Below the pieces are notes generated by a model. That model was not told where the DNA came from, searched no databases, and was given only the letters and a program-made list of their open reading frames with translations. DNA of 64,000 nucleotides from an uncultured Oscillospiraceae bacterium (lineage in GTDB: Bacteria; Bacillota; Clostridia; Oscillospirales; Oscillospiraceae): the NCBI GenBank assembly GCA_900754965.1, contig CAAEEO010000017.1:62001-126000 (forward strand), in the 5' to 3' direction. Below are positions 32,252 through 39,242 of the stretch, in pieces. A program made the translations under genes and the position numbers. The first letter of the stretch is position 1; every line of letters starts with the position of its first letter.

Positions 32252-33583
32252 TTACCGCCGATTAGAGCGCCGCCAAATGTTTTGTGCCTGGGCGGCGGCG
32301 ATCAGTTCCTCCCGGAAATCCGGGTGCGCCAGAGAGATCAGAGCCTCTGCCCGCTCCCAGGTACTGCGCCCGGCCAAATTCACTGCGCCGTATTCCGTCA
32401 CCAGATAGCAGACCTGGCTGCGGGGGGAGGTGACAATATCCCCCCGGAAGGTGGGCACGATCCGGGAGCGCAGCTGCCCCTGCTTATCGTTATATGTCGA
32501 GGTCATGCACAAAAAGGCCTTTCCGCCGGGGGACATCACTGCCCCGGTAAGATAATCCAACTGCCCTCCGGTGCCGCTGATCTGCCGGGTACCGGCACTT
32601 TCCGCACAGACCTGACCGTACAGATCCGCAGAAATGCAGCTGTTGACGGAGATCATATCCGGCATCTGCCCAATCAGTTCCGGTCGATTCACCATCTCCA
32701 GCGGCGCGATCAGCACGCCGGGGTTGTCATCCAGCCAGTCATACAGCCGCTGACTGCCAAAGGCAATGCCCATCACACTTTTGCCTGCGAACAGCGTCTT
32801 TTTCCGGTTGGTCAGTTTCCCTGCCTCGTAGAGATCCAAGTAGGCGTCGGAGCAAAGCTCTGTGTGCATTCCCAGATCCCGCAGATCGGACTGCGCCAAC
32901 AGCGTTCCAATAATCCCCGGCAGGCTCCCGATTCCGAGCTGCAAGGTCGCACCGTTGCAGATATGGGGCAGAATGTGCCGGGCGATCTGCTCCTCCGCCT
33001 CTGTAGGGTTCGCCGCAGGGAGCTGCGGCAAGGGACGGTGCGGGCCTTCCACCACATGGTCCACCTGAGAAATATGAATGCTCTCCCCGATTCCCGGAAT
33101 TCTGGGCAGATGCTCATTGACTTCCAGAATCACGATATCTGCCTGTTCCAGAATTCCGCCGGCCACGCCGGTGGCACCGGAAAAATTGAAATACCCGTGC
33201 TTATCCATGGGCGTCACCGCTGCCATGGCCACATTGACCGTCAAATACTTTCGGTAGTAGGACACCACATCCCGGAAAATCATGGGAATATAGTTGCAAA
33301 GTCCCCTGTCGCACAGTTTTCGCTCATAGGCAGAGCAGTGCCATGTATTGTAAATGAAGTGTTCCCGCTCCGGGTCGCACTCCACGATTTCCAGGGGGCC
33401 GAACATCAGGTTGCCCCGGACTTTCACATCCTGCAGCTCCTCTTTTCGCCCGGCCAAGGCCCGGTCCAACAGCTCCGGAAATCCTACCGAGGTGGTGTAA
33501 TCCACCCAATCCCCGCTGTGAACAGCCTGCACTGCCTGCTCCGGTGTGCAAAGTTTCTGCCGGTATTCTTCCCAAATATCCAT
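32252..33583 (-). CDS. Acetyl-CoA hydrolase/transferase family, butyryl-CoA:acetate CoA-transferase type
   Basis: A 443-residue family I CoA-transferase. GDWVDYTTSVGFP near residue 24, TPMDKHGYFNFS near residue 124, QLGIGSLPG near residue 215, HTELCSD with the probable catalytic Glu near residue 240, ESAGTRQISGTGGQLDYL near residue 330 and the C-terminal HPDFREELI...IWRRSNR are all shared with butyryl-CoA:acetate and 4-hydroxybutyrate CoA-transferases. Butyrate, propionate or 4-hydroxybutyrate as substrate cannot be separated by eye. GGAGG precedes the ATG. It is 12 bases from the helicase gene and may be cotranscribed; it suggests short-chain fatty acid production. Confidence 0.88.
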   Translation of the reverse strand: MDIWEEYRQKLCTPEQAVQAVHSGDWVDYTTSVGFPELLDRALAGRKEELQDVKVRGNLMFGPLEIVECDPEREHFIYNTWHCSAYERKLCDRGLCNYIPMIFRDVVSYYRKYLTVNVAMAAVTPMDKHGYFNFSGATGVAGGILEQADIVILEVNEHLPRIPGIGESIHISQVDHVVEGPHRPLPQLPAANPTEAEEQIARHILPHICNGATLQLGIGSLPGIIGTLLAQSDLRDLGMHTELCSDAYLDLYEAGKLTNRKKTLFAGKSVMGIAFGSQRLYDWLDDNPGVLIAPLEMVNRPELIGQMPDMISVNSCISADLYGQVCAESAGTRQISGTGGQLDYLTGAVMSPGGKAFLCMTSTYNDKQGQLRSRIVPTFRGDIVTSPRSQVCYLVTEYGAVNLAGRSTWERAEALISLAHPDFREELIAAAQAQNIWRRSNRR

Positions 33584-33682
33584 AAGCGCCCTCCGTTGCC
33601 CAATTTGGGTGTATCATATCATGTTTTCCCCGCTTTGCATAGCAGACAGCACAGAAAATCCCCCGCATCCGCCACCCAAACG

Positions 33683-33713
33683 CAAAACGCCTGAACCGCA
33701 GTGCGGTTCAGGC
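33683..33713 (-). terminator. Terminator after the coiled-coil lipoprotein
   Basis: GCCTGAACCGCA and TGCGGTTCAGGC form a 12-bp stem with a single-base loop centre; the minus strand continues GTTTTGCGTTT. Confidence 0.8.
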
Positions 33714-33753
33714 ATTCTATGTTCCTATACAGTATTTTTGAAAACAGCTCGGA

Positions 33754-34677
33754 TCAGCTCATCAGTTCGTAGGTATCCAGAATCTCCGTGATGGCGGCCT
33801 TATCCTCTGCGGTCACCACCAAATCAGACCAGTAAGTATCACCCTCAAAACGGACGATGGTCTTTTCCGAGGCAGCAATGGCGCGCAGCATCTTCACATC
33901 ACTGTCATCCGGCTGAAGATCGATCCATTCCCAGACATTACCGTACTCGTTATCCCGCTCCACATCGTAGTAGCTAAAGGTCCGATAGTAATTCTCCCCA
34001 TCCACAGAAACCGTCACATTGGTGAAGAACACCCAATCATCTCCGGTGTAGTGGTAGACCAGGCGCAGCCAGGTATCATCCTTGGTGGTGCCAATGTACG
34101 GCAGCACATAGCTGCGGGTATCCGAATAGTACGGCCAGACTTTGCTGTAATAGAATGTCATGCCCCGCACTTCGTCCACTTCTGCGGTCATTTTTGCCAG
34201 AGCGGCATCGGCAGCTGCTTTTTTCTGCTCTGCCAGTTTGGTCTCCAGTTCTTCCAGGTGGGGCAGCTGGGTGACCAGTTTCTTGACATCCTCATCGGCC
34301 ATATTATAGGCGCTCCGGGCATCCATCACAGCCTGCAGCTGATCGATGGTCACTTCTGCGGGCAGCGCCTGAATCACTGCGTCGATTTCCTTGGCCGCAG
34401 CAGCATCTTCCTCGGCCTTTTTCTCAGCCAGCAGCGTCTCATAAGCGGTGTAGGCATCGGTCAGCATCTGCTGATTTTCCAGATCTGCTTTGTCTTCCTC
34501 GCTCAGTGCGTCCACAGCAGCCTGGGCAGCCTCGATTTTCTCCATGCTCTCCAAAGTCACTTCGCCGATTCCTGCAATCAGCTCATCTGCAGCAGCCGCA
34601 GCCTCACTTTTGCTCTGGCAGCCGCACAGACACAGTACCAACAGCAAGCTGATCAGAATACTCCATCTTTTTTTCAT
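33754..34677 (-). CDS. Coiled-coil lipoprotein of unknown function
   Basis: A 307-residue exported lipoprotein. The signal peptide ends at the lipobox LCGC (Cys about residue 20), so it is membrane tethered outside the cell. Residues about 25-165 are Ala/Glu/Lys-rich and strongly helical, with heptad-like repeats (ALSEEDKADLENQQML...YETLLAEKKAEED). From about residue 170 the sequence is aromatic and beta-rich (MTFYYSKVWPYYSDTRSYVLPYIG). No enzyme motif is visible. It lies downstream of the XRE regulator on the same strand and may belong to that regulator's unit with the divergent kinase operon. Confidence 0.8.
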   Translation of the reverse strand: MKKRWSILISLLLVLCLCGCQSKSEAAAAADELIAGIGEVTLESMEKIEAAQAAVDALSEEDKADLENQQMLTDAYTAYETLLAEKKAEEDAAAAKEIDAVIQALPAEVTIDQLQAVMDARSAYNMADEDVKKLVTQLPHLEELETKLAEQKKAAADAALAKMTAEVDEVRGMTFYYSKVWPYYSDTRSYVLPYIGTTKDDTWLRLVYHYTGDDWVFFTNVTVSVDGENYYRTFSYYDVERDNEYGNVWEWIDLQPDDSDVKMLRAIAASEKTIVRFEGDTYWSDLVVTAEDKAAITEILDTYELMS

Positions 34678-34746
34678 CTTTTTTCCTCCTTTTGTTTCTC
34701 TTGAGAACTTTCTTTTTCAAATCCGGGAGAATTCCACCCGAATGTT

Positions 34747-35172
34747 TCAAGACAGTGTTTTCTCGCCTTCTACAAAAAACTTTTCATTGATTACATCCAG
34801 TTCCATGTGGTGCAGCAGACCGTAGATCACGATGGCATCCCGTTTCACTTTGGGGTACAGCGTCGCAAATCCTGCGCCTTTCAGCAGGGCCTGCGCCTCA
34901 TCCAGACTGGTCTCCAAACCGATACACAGGCAAATCAGCCGATCCCGGGAGGGATTGCGCCGCCCGGAAAAGACCTGATGGAGATATACTTCACTGATTC
35001 CGGCTCTCCGTGCCAGTGCCGCTTTTGTCAAGTCCCGCGTGTCATACACTTCCTTGAGCATCCGCGCAACACTTTGATCCGAAAAATACGATTCATTCTT
35101 TTTTATATAACTGTCGATGCTGGGCGCACTCATCAATTCCGCCTGCAGATCGCTGGTACTCTTCTCTTTCAC
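34747..35172 (-). CDS. XRE-family HTH regulator partnered with the divergent kinase
   Basis: A 141-residue DNA-binding protein. A helical N-terminal extension (residues 1-45) precedes an HTH at about residues 50-72 (LTKAALARRAGISEVYLHQVFSG), then RNPSRDRLICLCIGLETSLDEAQALLKGAG and LYPKVKRDAIVIYGL. GTG start follows AGAGGATACG. This architecture recurs next to small Ser/Thr kinases in Clostridia (from memory, not searched), and it is divergently transcribed from such a kinase here. It likely binds the palindrome in the 127-bp gap and could be a kinase substrate; both are inferred. Confidence 0.82.
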   Translation of the reverse strand: MKEKSTSDLQAELMSAPSIDSYIKKNESYFSDQSVARMLKEVYDTRDLTKAALARRAGISEVYLHQVFSGRRNPSRDRLICLCIGLETSLDEAQALLKGAGFATLYPKVKRDAIVIYGLLHHMELDVINEKFFVEGEKTLS

Positions 35173-35213
35173 ACCGTATCCTCTCTTTACATTTCCGCAT
35201 ATTTCTGTATAAT

Positions 35214-35244
35214 ATGTTTAATGGCACACTTATATATTAAACAT
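35214..35244. promoter_or_regulatory. Palindromic operator between the XRE regulator and kinase
   Basis: Perfect 9-bp arms ATGTTTAAT (35214-35222) and ATTAAACAT (35236-35244) are 22 bp apart centre to centre, two helical turns, in the divergent AT-rich gap. A TATACT -10 candidate for the kinase lies at 35262-35267 and a TATACA candidate for the regulator at the other side, so a dimer here would control both directions. Confidence 0.6.
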
Positions 35245-35299
35245 TTTTTATAGAAAAGCAATATACTCAGAGCATAGTATTTCAAAAAGGAGGAATTTC

Positions 35300-35998
35300 A
35301 TGTTTTCCTGGTTATCCCAAACGCTGCAGAGTAAATATGAGCTGCTCCATTGCCTAAGCGAAAGCAACAGAGGGAAAGTTTATCTGATCCGCAAACATGA
35401 CGGCGGCCCCAAACTAATTCTGCGTCATTACACCGGAAACGCCGATGTTTACCGTTCTCTCCTGCAGATTGCCTGTCACAACCTGCCCATCATCTACGAA
35501 GTGGCCTCTCAGGGGGACGAGCATCTGGTATTGGAGGAATATGTCAAGGGAGATACCCTGGGGTTTCTGCTGCAGGGCGGTTTGTGCAATCAGGAGGAGA
35601 CCATCCGCATCGTCAGGCAGCTTTGCCAGGCTCTTTGGATTCTGCACTCCATGGGCGCTGTCCACCGGGATATCAAACCGGAAAATGTGATCCTCCGCGG
35701 CGCTGACGCCGTGCTGATTGACTTTGATGCCGCCCGGCTCTATAAGCCGGAAAATACTACGGATACCCAGATTCTGGGCACCACCGGCTATGCTGCCCCG
35801 GAACAATATGGGCTGTCTCAATCCGATGCCCGCTCCGATATTTACGCCCTTGGTGTTTTAATGAATGTGATGCTCACCGGCCAGCATCCTTCCAAAAAAT
35901 TGGCGGAGGGCAGACTGGGCCGCATCATCCACCGCTGCATCCAGGTCAATCCCGACGCCCGCTACAAAACCGTTTTACACTTGATGGAGGTGCTGTAA
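35300..35998 (+). CDS. Small Hanks-type Ser/Thr protein kinase
   Basis: A 232-residue kinase catalytic domain with no transmembrane segment. The catalytic loop HRDIKPENVIL near residue 122, metal-binding DFDAARLY (DFG replaced by DFD) near residue 141 and APE-equivalent GYAAPEQYG near residue 163 are intact, with SDIYALGVLMNVMLTG after them. The glycine loop is degenerate (SESNRGKVY), and where the ATP-binding lysine is expected there is arginine in LILRHY. Activity is therefore probable but not certain. AAGGAGG precedes the ATG. Its stop overlaps the start of the beta-helix protein by one base (TAATG), so the two are coupled. Confidence 0.88.
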   Translation: MFSWLSQTLQSKYELLHCLSESNRGKVYLIRKHDGGPKLILRHYTGNADVYRSLLQIACHNLPIIYEVASQGDEHLVLEEYVKGDTLGFLLQGGLCNQEETIRIVRQLCQALWILHSMGAVHRDIKPENVILRGADAVLIDFDAARLYKPENTTDTQILGTTGYAAPEQYGLSQSDARSDIYALGVLMNVMLTGQHPSKKLAEGRLGRIIHRCIQVNPDARYKTVLHLMEVL

Positions 35999-37275
35999 TG
36001 CATTCTGAGACTGTTTCCAAAAAATGTCCTTACTGCGGACAGGCGCTCCATAATGATTCCGTTTACTGTCCCCATTGCAACCGGAGCATCACCCCGCGGC
36101 AGACGCCGGAGCCGCCCCATCCTTTTCCCCGCAAATTCCTGTATGTCCTGATCACACTGCTCGTGGCCGTGGCGGTCGGAGTGGGCGTGTACCTTTACAC
36201 CCGGCCAAAAACCTACGACTGCGGAGAGTTCGGAGAACTGTATTATACCTATGACGACGGCGTGACCTATCAGCTGATCTTTGGGTATAAGGATGATCAT
36301 TTCAACCCCATCCATGTCGCTGAGCAAAAGAGTGAGCTCGATGCGCCCTACCGATTCCCCATTCGCATGTATGTCCACCGGGTGGACAATCAGGCCAATG
36401 TGGGCGCATTCTTCCTGAAAGAAGTGCAATACATTCAGGCTTATACTGAAATCACTTCCCAGAAAGGGGACAAAGATATCCAGTTCACCACAACGCATCC
36501 GGCGCCCCACGCTGTTGACTCAGAGGCCGCCCTGGTGAGCTTTGTGGACTATCTTGGCGCAGAATTCACTGGCAATATCATCTGGGAACTGCACATGAAA
36601 AACGGTGACACCCTTGTGATGCGCCAGCCCATGGTCTCCCAGCTGATCCAGACCATCGACATTCTTCCCCAGGACGCACCCATGGAAACGATAGAAGAAC
36701 TTCAGACCTTGGTCGATCAGATTGCCGACACCATTCCCATCGAAACCATCGTCAATCTTCATCTTCCCGCCGTCACCTATACCGGCAGCCTGGAGATCAA
36801 CGGACGACCCATCAATCTCTTCGGCAACGAGAAAAACGGACAACGGACCACCTTCACCGACACACTGAAACTCCTGTCGGAGAAGGAATGGATCATTGAA
36901 GTGGATGGCATTGATTTCGTGGGCAACGGAACCGGTGTGGGACTTTCCGCCATGCACCGGACCCATATCCGCAACTGCACCTTCAGCGGTTGGAAAACCG
37001 CTGTGTTGGCTTACGGCAACTCCTGGGTGAACATCCAGTCCAGCCACTTCGAGGACAATGAAGTCGCTTTCCATTTTAACAGTACCGGTGTCACCGCATC
37101 CAATACCCAGTATCCAAATAACGAGTTTATCAACAATGGTACCGCCGTACTGCTGGAACAAGTCCCCACAGATGTATCCATCAGTTTCCGCAACAGTCAT
37201 TTTCAAGGCAATGGCACCGATGAGGAAAACCTCTGTAACCATGAAGTAGACCTGTCTGGTGCTATCATCGAATAA
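35998..37275 (+). CDS. Zinc-ribbon, transmembrane, beta-helix protein
   Basis: A 425-residue single-pass membrane protein. A cytoplasmic zinc ribbon (CPYCG...CPHCN, residues 10-28) is followed by a Pro-rich linker and a transmembrane helix (FLYVLITLLVAVAVGVGVYLY, about residues 47-67). The extracellular part ends in a repeated right-handed beta-helix-like region from about residue 275 (INGRPINLFGN, VDGIDFVGNGTGVGLS, IRNCTFSGWKTAVLAYGN, IQSSHFEDNEVAFHFN, NEFINNGTAVLLE). It is translationally coupled to the kinase, suggesting it is a kinase-linked surface sensor, substrate or adhesin; role unknown. Confidence 0.85.
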   Translation: MHSETVSKKCPYCGQALHNDSVYCPHCNRSITPRQTPEPPHPFPRKFLYVLITLLVAVAVGVGVYLYTRPKTYDCGEFGELYYTYDDGVTYQLIFGYKDDHFNPIHVAEQKSELDAPYRFPIRMYVHRVDNQANVGAFFLKEVQYIQAYTEITSQKGDKDIQFTTTHPAPHAVDSEAALVSFVDYLGAEFTGNIIWELHMKNGDTLVMRQPMVSQLIQTIDILPQDAPMETIEELQTLVDQIADTIPIETIVNLHLPAVTYTGSLEINGRPINLFGNEKNGQRTTFTDTLKLLSEKEWIIEVDGIDFVGNGTGVGLSAMHRTHIRNCTFSGWKTAVLAYGNSWVNIQSSHFEDNEVAFHFNSTGVTASNTQYPNNEFINNGTAVLLEQVPTDVSISFRNSHFQGNGTDEENLCNHEVDLSGAIIE

Positions 37276-37291
37276 CGGTTCGCCCCCCTTG

Positions 37292-37330
37292 CAGCGCTCC
37301 CGTGTTTTACAGCCGGGAGCGCTGTTTTTT
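37292..37330 (+). terminator. Terminator of the kinase operon
   Basis: CAGCGCTCCCG (37292-37302) and CGGGAGCGCTG (37314-37324) form an 11-bp stem followed by TTTTTT. Confidence 0.92.
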
Positions 37331-37356
37331 CGGTCCGAAAAATTTTTTTCATTTTT

Positions 37357-37398
37357 TTGAAAATTTCTCTTGCATTTTATAGAATCATGTGGTAGTAT
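37357..37398 (+). promoter_or_regulatory. Overlapping promoters of tRNA-Pro
   Basis: Two 17-bp-spaced hexamer pairs overlap: TTGAAA (37357-37362)/TAGAAT (37380-37385) and TTGCAT (37370-37375)/TAGTAT (37393-37398). Either starts transcription just before the tRNA at 37422. Confidence 0.65.
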
Positions 37399-37421
37399 AT
37401 TCAAGCACGATAAATGCATAT

Positions 37422-37497
37422 CCGGGTGTAGCGCAGATGGTAGCGCGCTTGAATGGGGTTCAAGAGGCCGCTGGTTCGACTCCAGTCACTCGGACCA
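37422..37497 (+). tRNA. tRNA-Pro (GGG)
   Basis: A 76-nt cloverleaf with encoded CCA. The acceptor is CCGGGTG/CACTCGG (one G-U pair), the D-arm is GCGC-AGATGGTA-GCGC, and the anticodon arm CTTGA-ATGGGGT-TCAAG gives anticodon GGG. The T-arm is GCTGG-TTCGACT-CCAGT. It borders the AT-rich accessory block to its right. Confidence 0.95.
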
Positions 37498-37527
37498 AAG
37501 GTGAGTTCTGTAAGAACTCACCTTTTT
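37498..37527 (+). terminator. Terminator of tRNA-Pro
   Basis: AAGGTGAGTTCT and AGAACTCACCTT form a 12-bp stem with a GTA loop immediately after the tRNA CCA, followed by TTTT. Confidence 0.92.
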
Positions 37528-37599
37528 TATTTGTCAATTTATTTTGAAAGTTGCACCCGTGAACGCGCAGAGCAAAGCACAATTTGAAAAAGAAACCGG

Positions 37600-37653
37600 T
37601 CAGGCAAAATCATTCGGCAAAAACTTGCCTGAGTTCATCATATAAGCTATACT
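37600..37653 (+). promoter_or_regulatory. Sigma-factor operon promoter with overlapping inverted repeat
   Basis: TTGCCT (37625-37630) is 17 bp from TATACT (37648-37653), about 30 bp upstream of the sigma factor start. The -35 lies inside the right arm of an inverted repeat TCAGGCAA (37600-37607)/TTGCCTGA (37625-37632), which looks like an operator. Confidence 0.6.
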
Positions 37654-37683
37654 GAAAAAAATACATAAAGGGGCGTTGCGCCT

Positions 37684-38214
37684 TTGCTGATTTATTTACA
37701 ACTCATTGATGAGCCGAACGGTCGGGAACTATTTGTCCAACTGTATGAGAAACACAGGGTCCCCATGTATCATCGGGCATATAAGATTCTGAAAAATGTA
37801 CAAGATTCAGAAGATGCCGTTCACGAGGCATTTATCAAGATCGCAGAAAAAATCGAATTGATTTCAACGCTGGACTGTCACAAACAGGATAAATACATCG
37901 TTACTATTATTGAGAGAAAAGCCATTGACGCCTATCGGAAAAAATATGCCCATCCCACAGCGCCATTATTTGATTTGATAGAATATGGCGTTTTTGATAC
38001 ATATAGTGATGGAGATATTGCACGGTGTATTTTGAAGCTGCCGCATGACTTTCAAGAGGTTATCTTACTCAAATTCGATTTGGGACTGTCAAACAGGGAG
38101 ATTGCAGATACCCTGGGTATTTCACAGGCGCTTGTGAGAAAACGGCTGCAACGTGCCAGAGCGGAGTTACGGACAATTTTTGAGATGGAGGGAATTGCCG
38201 ATGTCACAATCTGA
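37684..38214 (+). CDS. ECF-type RNA polymerase sigma factor
   Basis: A 176-residue group 4 sigma factor. Region 2 (YHRAYKILKNVQDSEDAVHEAFIKIAEKI, about residues 29-57) recognises the -10 element, and region 4 (LPHDFQEVILLKFDLGLSNREIADTLGISQALVRKRLQRARAELR, about residues 119-163) holds the -35 helix-turn-helix. A TTG start with AAAGGGG upstream is used because no ATG fits. It overlaps the following DUF4367 gene by 14 bases, the usual sigma/anti-sigma arrangement. The codon use and base composition are more AT-rich than surrounding housekeeping genes. Confidence 0.88.
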   Translation: MLIYLQLIDEPNGRELFVQLYEKHRVPMYHRAYKILKNVQDSEDAVHEAFIKIAEKIELISTLDCHKQDKYIVTIIERKAIDAYRKKYAHPTAPLFDLIEYGVFDTYSDGDIARCILKLPHDFQEVILLKFDLGLSNREIADTLGISQALVRKRLQRARAELRTIFEMEGIADVTI

Positions 38215-38887
38215 TCAGCATCTCCGCGCCGCCGCACACGCCGCAGGTGACGCGATTTTGGCGTCCTACTATGCCAACGCCGAAACAGATCACCAGTTCT
38301 CCCCGGAATTTGAACAGAAAATGAACCTGCTGCTCCTGCAAACAAGAAGACGCCCCCGGCACCTCATACTGCAAAAGGTCGCAAGTGTGCTCCTTGCCAT
38401 TGCTTTGGGCGGCAGTCTTTGGCTGGCCATCGACACGGATGCCCATGCCGCTGTTTTTGGCTGGATTAGAGAGCAGTACGAAAATATCTTCCACTATAGT
38501 TTTAATGGCAGTGTCGCCCCCACATCAGAACAGACCTACGAACTGGGGTGGATTCCAGAAGGGTATAGCTTTTATCATCGTTATGGCAATAATAGCAGCA
38601 CTGCGGTGATATATACCAATGAACGCGGTGATATCATAACACTATTGTATGAAATGGGTGCCGGTTTAGAAAGTTCTGACGTTTTCATATTGGGCGATTC
38701 CGAGATAAACAAAACAGTAAAGGTAGGTGAAGTGCCCGCAGACCTTTATCTTACGGATAATCCGGATGATTCTAATGCCATAGTTTGGATGGATACAGAC
38801 ACAATGGAATTATTTGTAATTTCTTCTGGGGAAGATGAAAAAGACCTTATCAAAATGGCCGAAAATATCGTTCCTGTAAAAGAATAA
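38201..38887 (+). CDS. DUF4367-domain membrane protein, probable anti-sigma factor
   Basis: A 228-residue protein. The cytoplasmic N-terminus (residues 1-60) resembles anti-sigma regions in layout only. One transmembrane helix (VASVLLAIALGGSLWLAIDTDAHA, about residues 60-83) leads to an extracytoplasmic DUF4367-type domain (ELGWIPEGYSFYHRYGN near residue 110). ATG has GGAGG eight bases upstream inside the sigma gene. Such proteins are commonly encoded after ECF sigma factors and hold them at the membrane until a signal arrives; that role here is inferred from position. Confidence 0.78.
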   Translation: MSQSDQHLRAAAHAAGDAILASYYANAETDHQFSPEFEQKMNLLLLQTRRRPRHLILQKVASVLLAIALGGSLWLAIDTDAHAAVFGWIREQYENIFHYSFNGSVAPTSEQTYELGWIPEGYSFYHRYGNNSSTAVIYTNERGDIITLLYEMGAGLESSDVFILGDSEINKTVKVGEVPADLYLTDNPDDSNAIVWMDTDTMELFVISSGEDEKDLIKMAENIVPVKE

Positions 38888-38910
38888 AAATTTCTAAAAA
38901 TTGTCACAAA

Positions 38911-38958
38911 TCACCTCCTTTGTTTCGTCACTATTATTAGAACGGAAAAAGGAGGTGA
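38911..38958 (+). promoter_or_regulatory. Hairpin that can sequester the ribosome site of the 59-residue gene
   Basis: TCACCTCCTTT (38911-38921) is perfectly complementary to AAAGGAGGTGA (38948-38958), which is the strong Shine-Dalgarno of the next small gene. The 11-bp stem has a 26-nt loop and no T tract, so translational gating rather than termination is suggested. Confidence 0.6.
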
Positions 38959-38965
38959 ATTTTAT

Positions 38966-39145
38966 ATGGATGATTTATACATAATCTACCTAATGCTTTT
39001 GGCCGTTATTGCGGCACCTTTTTTACTTAGGATGTTGTTCAGTAGAATCATCAGTAAAGAAAGCACTACACTTCCAGTGGCAGGGTTAGTATCGTGCGGC
39101 GTCATATATTGGTATTTCTTACTTTTGATTACCCTCTCAAACTGA
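38966..39145 (+). CDS. 59-residue two-helix membrane protein
   Basis: Short gene starting MDDLYIIYLMLLAVIAAPFL and ending LLLITLSN, preceded eight bases upstream by a near-perfect AAAGGAGGTG site. Two hydrophobic helices (about residues 5-24 and 38-57) are joined by a short basic loop RIISKES. No family recognised. It sits between the anti-sigma-like gene and two secreted proteins, in the same direction, and its ribosome site is embedded in a perfect hairpin. Possible roles are a small regulator, immunity-type protein or toxin; none is shown. Confidence 0.6.
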   Translation: MDDLYIIYLMLLAVIAAPFLLRMLFSRIISKESTTLPVAGLVSCGVIYWYFLLLITLSN

Positions 39146-39175
39146 ACCTTATTGACGTGCAGTGTTTTGTATCCC

Positions 39176-39213
39176 GACAGTTTCAACTTCACAGACATGT
39201 AGTTGAAACTGTC
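39176..39213 (+). repeat. Perfect 13-bp inverted repeat upstream of the lipoprotein gene
   Basis: GACAGTTTCAACT (39176-39188) and AGTTGAAACTGTC (39201-39213) with a 12-nt spacer end 29 bases before the ATG at 39243. No T tract follows, so an operator or 5'-UTR structure is more likely than a terminator. Confidence 0.6.
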
Positions 39214-39242
39214 GCGAACATGAAAAATGAAGGAGCAATATT

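Noticed and set aside
31679..33694. 671-codon plus-strand frame
   Set aside because: It runs antisense across the helicase and CoA-transferase genes, with no family resemblance.
38986..39198. 70-codon minus-strand frame
   Set aside because: It is opposite the well-sited 59-residue plus-strand gene and has no ribosome site of its own.
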